Below, piece after piece: positions 56,675 through 64,000 of a stretch of 64,000 bases of DNA (position 1 is the stretch's first letter; each line of letters starts with the position of its first letter). The stretch is from Anaeramoeba flamelloides (taxonomy: Eukaryota; Metamonada; Anaeramoebidae): contig JANTQA010000023.1 in the NCBI GenBank assembly GCA_027625915.1, positions 21,390,001 to 21,454,000 on the forward strand, written 5' to 3'. The position numbers were made by a program, and so were the translations under genes. The notes beneath the pieces were generated by a model. It made no database searches. It saw only the letters and a list, made by a program, of their open reading frames with translations, and was not told the DNA's origin.

Positions 56675-59600
56675 AGATGTTGTCTTTCTGTTATCTGAAA
56701 TCTAAATTGAAAAAACTTTTTCAATTTCTTACCTGTTCCAATTCTCAAACAAATTCACTTAAATTGAATATTCTCATTTTCTTCCAATTACCACCCTTTT
56801 TGTATTTCAATAAGGATGAATTGTCTTTGGGTGTTGAATGGATAATACTGATAAATTCAAATCAAGGTAAAAAACTTTTTAGTTCAAATGTCTTTTATTG
56901 AAATTCATTAACTCCACTTTCAAAACAGTTCTTTAGAATGAGTATTTCAAAGGACGACTCATTTGACAAGGTTTCTGAATAGTTAAACCAATAAAATCCT
57001 TTATCCATTTGGATTCTAATCTGAATAAAAAATCTAACAAAATTGAAATTGAAGAAAAAACTTAAAAATATTTTTTTGAATTTATCAGTAGTCAAAGTCA
57101 TTTTAAAAATGTGTGAAATCATAATATATTTCTCATAAAGTTCTCAAAATAACTCCTTGAAATTTATCAACTGTAATAATGATAATTTTAAAAACTTTTT
57201 TGTCACACTTTTTTACAATGGTACCCAACATAAAAAAAACTTTGAAAAAAAGAGATGAAATTGAAATTTTTCTTCCTATTTATGTTTCAAATAACATGCT
57301 ATAAACCCCTTTTCAAAATAAAGGGTACTCTCGTTTGCTATTGAGAAAATTCTTTCATAATATTTTATCTTATTTCTCAAAAGATAATAAAAACATATTC
57401 ACTGTTTCTAGTTATTATTTAAATTAATTAATCTTTTGTTTCTTGAAAAATCTGAATAATTAAGACAATAGAGTTAGATTAAAAAAAAAATTTACCTTTT
57501 TATTTGAAATGAGAAATCCCAATTTTCATCGTCTTTGTGCTTATAAACAACAATTAAAAAATTGATATATTTTTTTTTTTTTTTTGAAAAACTTAGCTCT
57601 TTTAAAAATTTCATTTATCTATTCTTGTATTTTTTTGAAATACTGTACTCTTTTAGAACTTTCAGTATATTTTATTGATTTTTTCTAAATAATTTTTCTA
57701 AATCATGACAAATACTTTTTTTTTTATTTGTTTTTAAAATATTTTCTTTAGCTTTTTTTGAAAATTGTGTTGTCTTTGAAAACCATTATGTGTGAAAAAA
57801 AAGGTAATTATGTGAAAGATCTTTTAGATCTAATCATTGTGATTTTATTATTTTCATATGAACAATGCTTCATTGAAATTAAATACAAAATCACCAAAAA
57901 AAACATTATTTTTAAATTAAAAAGGAATATTAATGGGTTTGATCTTTTTTAACGAAATGGAATAGGATTAATTAAATAGATAAAAAGATAAGCAAAAATG
58001 ATTAAACAGGAATATTTTCCCAATCATCGTCTCAGAAACTTAAAAGTATACCTATTTGATTTATTAACATTCTTATTCAAGGTTTGCATTTATAATGAAA
58101 AATAGTTTAGTAAACTTCCTATACTTTTAAATTTAACAGTGGTTAAATCAGAATTCTTTACGAGTATTTCATTTTTTTTCATATTTTAGGTAAATATATT
58201 GTGAAATTTTCATTAAATCCAGTTTTTGTATTAAAAATTTGTGTTCCATTCAACCAAAAACTTTTAATTTTTGTAATTAGTACATAAAATGTATTGTATT
58301 TTTTTTTAAAAAAAGCAATAATAATATCCCCTAAGGGATTAGCCACACCATAGATTCGTCTATAATCAAAGTATGTTGTAATTGGGAGTAAATGATATTT
58401 GTTCAGTCCATGGCCTCAAAGTTACTCTAAAAAATCTATTCTAAATATTATTGAACAAATAAATTATTTGAATTTTTACTAAGGATCCCAATTAAAAATT
58501 GTTCATTTTTGAATTATTTTTTTTGAATTACTTTTCCAAATCTAAAGATTAAAACCAAAATAATACTATTCGAGTATTTAATAATTCATATTTAGAACCA
58601 TCTAAAGTAACTATTTATTAAAAATTTCAATTTCAAAGATTAATTCAATAATTATTTACATAAAAACCCAAAGAATGATTCGTTTTTTTTCCTTTTTATA
58701 AAGATAATTGTAACATCAATATATTTCTAATGATTCAAGAAGAAATTTGTCAAAAAAATCTATTGGTTAATATTTAAATTTTTGAAAATTCTTGAAATTT
58801 TTAGCAACGTATCTACATTTTTATACAAATTTAAAAAAGATATTTTTCAACTTTGAAGTTTGAATATTGGCGATTAAACCTTTAAATTTGTCTCGAAATA
58901 GAGATTTTTTTCTGAAATTCTTGTTTTTTTTTATTAATACAAGGATCATTTTTAATTGATGAAACCAACTTTTAGAACTATTTTACTAAACTTATTTTTA
59001 ATGGAATTGGAACAATGGATCACTAATATAATTTACACTCGATAACAACATATTTTAATTTTATACTTCTACATGGTAGACGCTAATCCCTTAATTATAT
59101 AAACTAATATTATAGTTCTGAGCGATGTGTACTAAAACAATTTAGTATCTAAAATATTAAAAAAATTCATATTCTGTTATAAAACATCAACTAAAATTTT
59201 TTTGACAAATTTCCAAATATATTTTGATAAAAAAAGTTATTATAAATTTAAATATAAACCCACTTTTTAATGTAGTGTATCATTAAAATGTTTGACATTT
59301 GATAATACATAATTTAAAAATAATTAAATTTACAAAGTCAAATAAACTTTGTTTCTGTCAAAGGGGGGGTATCCAAAAAAAAACAAATTTCCAAAGATAA
59401 TTATTTTCTATAATTGAACTTTTGAAGAGATAAGTAGAATAAAACCCATCGGAGAATAGTTAATATTCGTATGAAGTAAATCTAATCAATCAATATATTT
59501 TCTTAAAAATTGAAAAACTCAAATTCTTAGGTCACCTATTGAGAAAAACAACAATGTTCATTTTGATCTTTGATTGAAGATCCAAATAAAATTCTAATAG

Positions 59601-62600
59601 AAATAAATATGATTTTTCTACAATCATTTCCACTGTTCCAATAACTTTAAACCAACAGGTTTTTTACCAAGTAGCTATTATATCTTGTAATTAAAAAAAA
59701 AATTTCAAATTAATTAATTTATCAAAAAAAAATCGAAAAGATGAAAAAAGCAAAAAATGTGATTTTAATTTTGAAATTTCCAAATAAAAATTTTTCTTCT
59801 AATATCCTTTCAAACTCTTTAAACTCTTGTAATTCATCCATTATAACATGTTCCCTTTTACTGGATAATAAACTATTTGAAAAAAAAAAAAAAAATTGAT
59901 AATTTTATTTTAATAATTAATTCTAATATTAAAAAAATAATTTCCAAAATTAAACTTTCTATTAATGAAACAATAGATTATATGCCAGAATGGGATTCTT
60001 TATTTATAAATTTGTATTCAAAGTTATTAAGTCATAACTTTCAATCAAATTCGCCAATTAAAAATGAAATAGAACAGAAATTTGAAAAATATTCGAATTT
60101 TTTTTTCACACATATTTTTTCAATTTTAAATATTCCAATTGGCTCATCAAATCCGGTTTCCCCAAAGGTTGCGAAGACACCATTATTTTGCAAGGTTTTG
60201 ACTTCTAAAAAGTCTATTGGGTGGGAATACTATAGCTGTGCAAGACTAATTATTTTTTCATGGTCAAAGACAACAAAGGCAAACTTAATAAAATTATTAA
60301 AAATAATTCATTCCTTTTTCCATCCATTAAACGATGGTGCGTGGAGCAAAAAGTTGGCAACTTTATTATTATCCTTATCTTTAGAATTAAATAAAAGGAT
60401 TTTGATTCAAAAGAGATTAATCAAAAAGCATCCAAATATTGAATTTACAAATCATTTGGGCCAAAAGGAGATCAATGAAATTATCATATTACTTCGACCA
60501 TTATTAATGACTTCATTGTATTCGCAGCATAATATTTCGATGTTCTATGCAACTCAAACATTAAAGGAATTATCTGATATTTCACCAACATTGATCTTTC
60601 CAACATTAATGGACACCGCACACTCTGCGCTAACAACATTAATTCATCCACATCAAACAGTAGCAATTTTGGAGACATTTAATGCTGCATCGATCGTGTT
60701 ATTTTCAACAAATTCAGTTGATTCCGATGGCATCCCTTTTAAATTGAAATACTTGACTGATTTAATGGAATTGACTTTGAATGGAATTGATTTGAATGAT
60801 TCTCGAAAAACATATTCCACCTTGGAATTTCTAAAAAACTTATTTAGCTGTATACCATTAATTGATCCTAAAAATGATGAAATAGTGGAATTTGAAGAAA
60901 CAAAAAAAAATAATAATCAAACAAATAATACAAATGAAGAAGAGGATTTAATAATTGAAGAAAAAACCGATAAATTATTTTTAAAAACAACAGGTGGGTT
61001 TTTAAATTGGTTATTAAGGTTTTTTGATAAAATTTTTTCATTATTAGAGAATTATATCAATTCAAATTCGACAAAAATGCTTTTTACTATTGCAAGAACT
61101 CCAACCGTATTACAAAGCACAACTGAAATTTTGTTTCAGCAATGTTCTGAAACAATTTTTTTAGAATTATTAGATAAATTAAAATTATTTATAGAATCAA
61201 ATTTGTTTTTAAATGCCTTAAAGCAAATAGGCTATATATGCACTGCTGCAGTAAGGTCCTTCCCCGAAATCACTTTAAATAGTTTAATTCCTATTTTATT
61301 TGAAAAACTATTTATTATCAAAAATAAACAAAATTTAATCAATCAATTAAAATTAAATGAAAAAAATTTAAATGAATTATTAATAAATAATAAAGTTGAA
61401 TTAAAGGGCAATCTCATTAAATTAAATAATCTATCAGAATCAGAAATCATTTGGTATTTAAGAATCATCAGCCACTTAGTTAAATTTACCGGTAAACATT
61501 TATTAAAATGGAAATTATTTATTATCATTATCCTCCAAAATTATTTAACAATTGAAAATAAAAAGATTTACAAACAGGCTTCAAAAATCTTAAAAAACAC
61601 TTTATTATCATTAACTGCAATTTATCCTTTAGAATTACGTTCTCATAATTCAGATACTTGGTATTCTCACGATTTTAGAAGAAATCATTGGCAACATTGG
61701 GGCAGAATCAAATTAAATGATTTAAAATTAGATTGGCATATTCCAAATAGTGAAGAATTAAATTTTGCTGAAGAATTATGTAATTTATTTTTAATACCAA
61801 CATTAGAATTTTTAAATTTTTATATAAGCCAAAACAATGATATTAATCAAAATAATGATATTAACCAAAATAATGATATTAATCAAAACAATGATAATAA
61901 TAAACAAAAAAACAAACAATTTGATAATACTGAAGATAATATCAAAAATAATAGCAACCATAACAATTCTAATACTAATAATAACAATTTTGAAATTAAA
62001 TCAAAATTAAATAAAAACTTAATAATTTTAAGAAGTATTGTAAATGGCGGATCAATTTATTTTAGCGAAATTAAAGGAAAAAAATATAAAAATGAAAAAT
62101 TAATACCAAAGCCTTTATATAAATATAAATATAAAAAATTATCTATTTTAAAAAAATTAAATACAATTAATAATAAAAAAGAAAATTTATGGAGAATCAA
62201 AATTATTGAAAAAATAATTTTACTTTGTAATTATCTCCATAATCATCAACCAGATCAAGTATCCACTTGGATTATTGTTATTAAAATTTTACATTCTTTA
62301 ATTAATGTTAGAGGGTTATCAAGTAGCCACTATAATAATCGTAAAACGATCTATAAGACAACAAAGATTCTCACAATGTCAAAAAACTCAATCGAACCAA
62401 CAAATTTAAGAAGTTCTTTCATTGAGGCAATTTATATAAAGCATATACAGCGGCTAAATAAAAGAGCATTGATTCAAAAGCCAACAATTAAATTCATTGA
62501 ATTAAGCAATCAAATAATTAAATTATCTTTAAACCCTTATAAAAAAATTTTAAGAAAGGTGAAACCAGTAATTTTTTTGATATTTTTACAATTCCCAACA

Positions 62601-64000
62601 ATTTTCAAATTAAATATCAAAACTTACATTAAAATAATATCTAATAAATCGTCTTCATTAGAAGAAACCAAAGGCGCTTTGTCAATTCTTTCAAATACTG
62701 ATAACACTTACAAAATCATTGAAAATATGGACTATTTATCTTGCTTCATGACTTCAATTTGTAATTCAATGCACCATGAAAAGGAATTTACCCAAGAAAT
62801 CATTTCAGAGTTATTTGATCTTTTTTATATTTATTTTTATCCAATTAACCTCAATATTAAACATGAAATAAATGAAGAGTGGATTAACAAAATTCAGAAA
62901 TTTCAAAGTTCGAATGATAATTTCCAATTATCACGTGAATTGATTAATAAGTCAAATAATTATCATGAAAAAATCTATGTAAAAAATTTAAATATTTATG
63001 AAAAATTAATCGATACTTTATTAAACTTTTTAAAAGAAAATAATGAAAATATTAATGAAAATAAAACAATTAATATTAATGAAGAAACAAATATTATTAA
63101 TAGAAATGACAATGATATTGAGAATATTGAAAACATTGAAAATATTGAAAACATTGAAAATATTGAAAAAACTGAGAATATTCATAATAATATTGAGAAT
63201 ATTAAAAATATTGAAAAAATTGAAAATATTGGGGAAAGTAATCAAGTTAATGATAAAACAAATAAAATGGAATTAATATTGGATGAAAATTTTCTTCAAA
63301 ATATATTAATTGAAGAGAACAAAGAAAAATTAAATAGTTTATTAGAAAATAATGAAATAGATATAAATTTAATAAATCAATTAACTAATTTAATAAACAA
63401 CAACAAGAGCGATAGCAATAACAATAGCAATGAAAATAATAACAGCAATGACACCAACCGTTATAATTGGAAATTTAGACTCATGATATTATCTTGTTTA
63501 CATTTACTTTCTTTATTTACCGGAATAAAAATAAATAACAAAGTTCTTAACATATTTATAAAATATTCTTCAAGCGAAGTAATGCAAACAAAGCAAATCT
63601 CTCTAAGATCTTTGTCTGATATATTAACTTTAAACAAGCCGATAATGAAAAAAAAGAAAATTGACAATATGAAAGAGTTGAAAAATAATAGATCCCTATG
63701 GCGCAAACAAAATTATAATTTAGACGAGATCTTAAAATATTCAATAAAAGACAATTATGAAAATTGTATTTTTTATGATAAAGCTTGGCTTGGGTGGAAT
63801 GGCGATTTAAATAATAATAATTCACAAAATTTCATTTATGATTATTCACAGCCAATTGTTTTGAATAAGAATTTTGATTTAATTAATTTTAAAAAGCAAT
63901 TAATTAAGCACAATTATTTTATTAATTTGATCGATCATTTAATTTTAACACAAAAAATTGGAAACGAAGAGTTTAGGAATGAAATTTCACAATATTTCAA
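53632..64000 (+). CDS. PSME4: proteasome activator PA200/Blm10, N-terminal 1544 residues (partial at right edge)
   Basis: Four exons join in phase: 53632-53783, 53939-54204, 54372-54563 and 59977 to the window end, with donors GTAAATGAC, GTTTGTTTT and GTAAGTATC. From memory of the human protein, matching stretches are VPIWFDQLISVWNWIDYMPE (spans the last splice), FTHIFSILNIPIGSSNP, HSFFHPLNDGAWSKKL and LDWHIPNSEELNFA, all in the expected order. PA200/Blm10 is a ring of HEAT-like repeats that caps the 20S proteasome. The product is Asn-rich, with low-complexity insertions (about 61830-61985 and 63040-63450) that human PA200 lacks. The C-terminal activation motif lies beyond the window. The ATG at 53632 is chosen because the frame further upstream has only a TTG and poly-T-derived Phe codons. 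Confidence 0.93.
55004..56210. mobile_element. R1 element with TTAA ends, best-defined copy
   Basis: The left end TTAAGGGGGCAAGTACATTTT and right end (reverse complement) TTAAGGAAGTAGTTACATTTT form imperfect inverted repeats with TTAA at both boundaries, consistent with a piggyBac-like non-autonomous element of about 1.2 kb. Similarity to 20830-22450 continues past the right TTAA to about 56560, so the duplicated unit may be composite. Confidence 0.65.
56644..56673 (+). repeat. 30-base poly-A run
   Basis: An uninterrupted run of 30 A, followed by CAG. It could be the tail of a retroposed sequence or simple slippage; no target duplication was identified. Confidence 0.9.
58331..59094. mobile_element. 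TTAA-type element (GGGATTA family), copy in the PSME4 intron
   Basis: It starts CTAAGGGATTAGCCACACC and ends GACGCTAATCCCTTAA and has the same internal words as the 43-kb copy. The left TTAA is degraded to CTAA. No intact frame. Confidence 0.72.
61838..61905 (+). repeat. in-frame 18-bp tandem repeat in PSME4
   Basis: About 3.5 units coding the six-residue repeat NNDINQ, within an Asn-rich insertion. Multiples of three keep the frame open. Confidence 0.85.
63113..63190 (+). repeat. in-frame 9-bp tandem repeat in PSME4
   Basis: Several units of ATTGAAAA(C/T) coding NIE repeats, in an acidic Asn-rich insertion of PA200. Probably a surface loop expansion. Confidence 0.85.

Larger units (their letters stand above)
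54564..59976 (+). other. 5,413-bp repeat-filled intron 3 of PSME4
   Basis: The preceding exon ends TGG ATC G and the next begins AT TAT ATG CCA. The fused reading aligns without a gap to human PA200 (LISVWNWIDYMPEWDSLF against LIGLWVSVQNLPQWEGQL). The intron contains an R1 copy (55004-56560), a 30-A run (56644), a GGGATTA-family element (58331-59094) and a repeat at 59430-59770. The frames at 56677-56901 and 57758-57952 are not needed and have no family match I can see. Confidence 0.88.

Noticed and set aside
56677-56901. 74-codon frame after the 30-A run, as a PSME4 exon
   Set aside because: PSME4 exon 3 joins the exon at 59977 in phase with gap-free protein continuity, leaving no room for this frame.

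Overview
This is an AT-rich eukaryotic window (about three quarters A+T by eye), with GT-AG introns, long poly-Q, poly-N, poly-E and Lys/Glu-rich tracts, TAA and TAG used as stops, and very repeat-rich non-coding DNA. Together with an iron-sulfur protein resembling the front of an [FeFe] hydrogenase, it suggests a free-living anaerobic protist. An amoeboid metamonad such as Anaeramoeba would fit, but this is a guess from style, not proof.

Layout, left to right. (1) Positions 587-6770 (minus), with possible exons up to 7562: an eight-repeat WD40 propeller fused to a [2Fe-2S] ferredoxin domain and the start of a [4Fe-4S] domain; the gene runs off the left edge. (2) 12850-20436 (minus): an FKBP15/WAFL orthologue (WH1-like domain, FKBP domain, poly-Q, coiled coil). 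(3) 20544-20753 (minus): a probable last exon of an unrecognised gene ending only 107 bp before the FKBP15 start. (4) 26828-35407 (minus): a giant cytoskeletal-type protein of about 2812 residues, with a divergent calponin-homology domain, serial PH-like modules, two long charged helical regions and a basic tail. (5) 40435-41373 (minus): a 312-residue coiled-coil protein. (6) 53632 to the right edge (plus): the N-terminal 1544 residues of the proteasome activator PA200/Blm10 (PSME4). Several coding-like fragments (36.2 kb, 41.8-42.7 kb, 53.4 kb) cannot be assigned.

The main structural theme is the introns. Three genes each hold one enormous intron (about 4.0, 4.9 and 5.4 kb) beside ordinary ones of 141-522 bp. 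The large ones, like the intergenic gaps, are packed with short non-autonomous DNA transposons: TA-flanked palindromic MITEs, TTAA-flanked piggyBac-like elements, foldbacks and nested insertions. Single-ORF views miss the splicing; the gene models here were built by matching exon phases and by protein continuity across junctions.

The genes do not form an obvious pathway. They cover electron transfer or hydrogen metabolism (1), endosome/actin trafficking (2), cytoskeleton (4, 5) and proteasome regulation (6). The most unusual item is the WD40-iron-sulfur fusion, in which the His-Cys3 cluster-binding segment normally between the [2Fe-2S] and [4Fe-4S] domains has no cysteine left.
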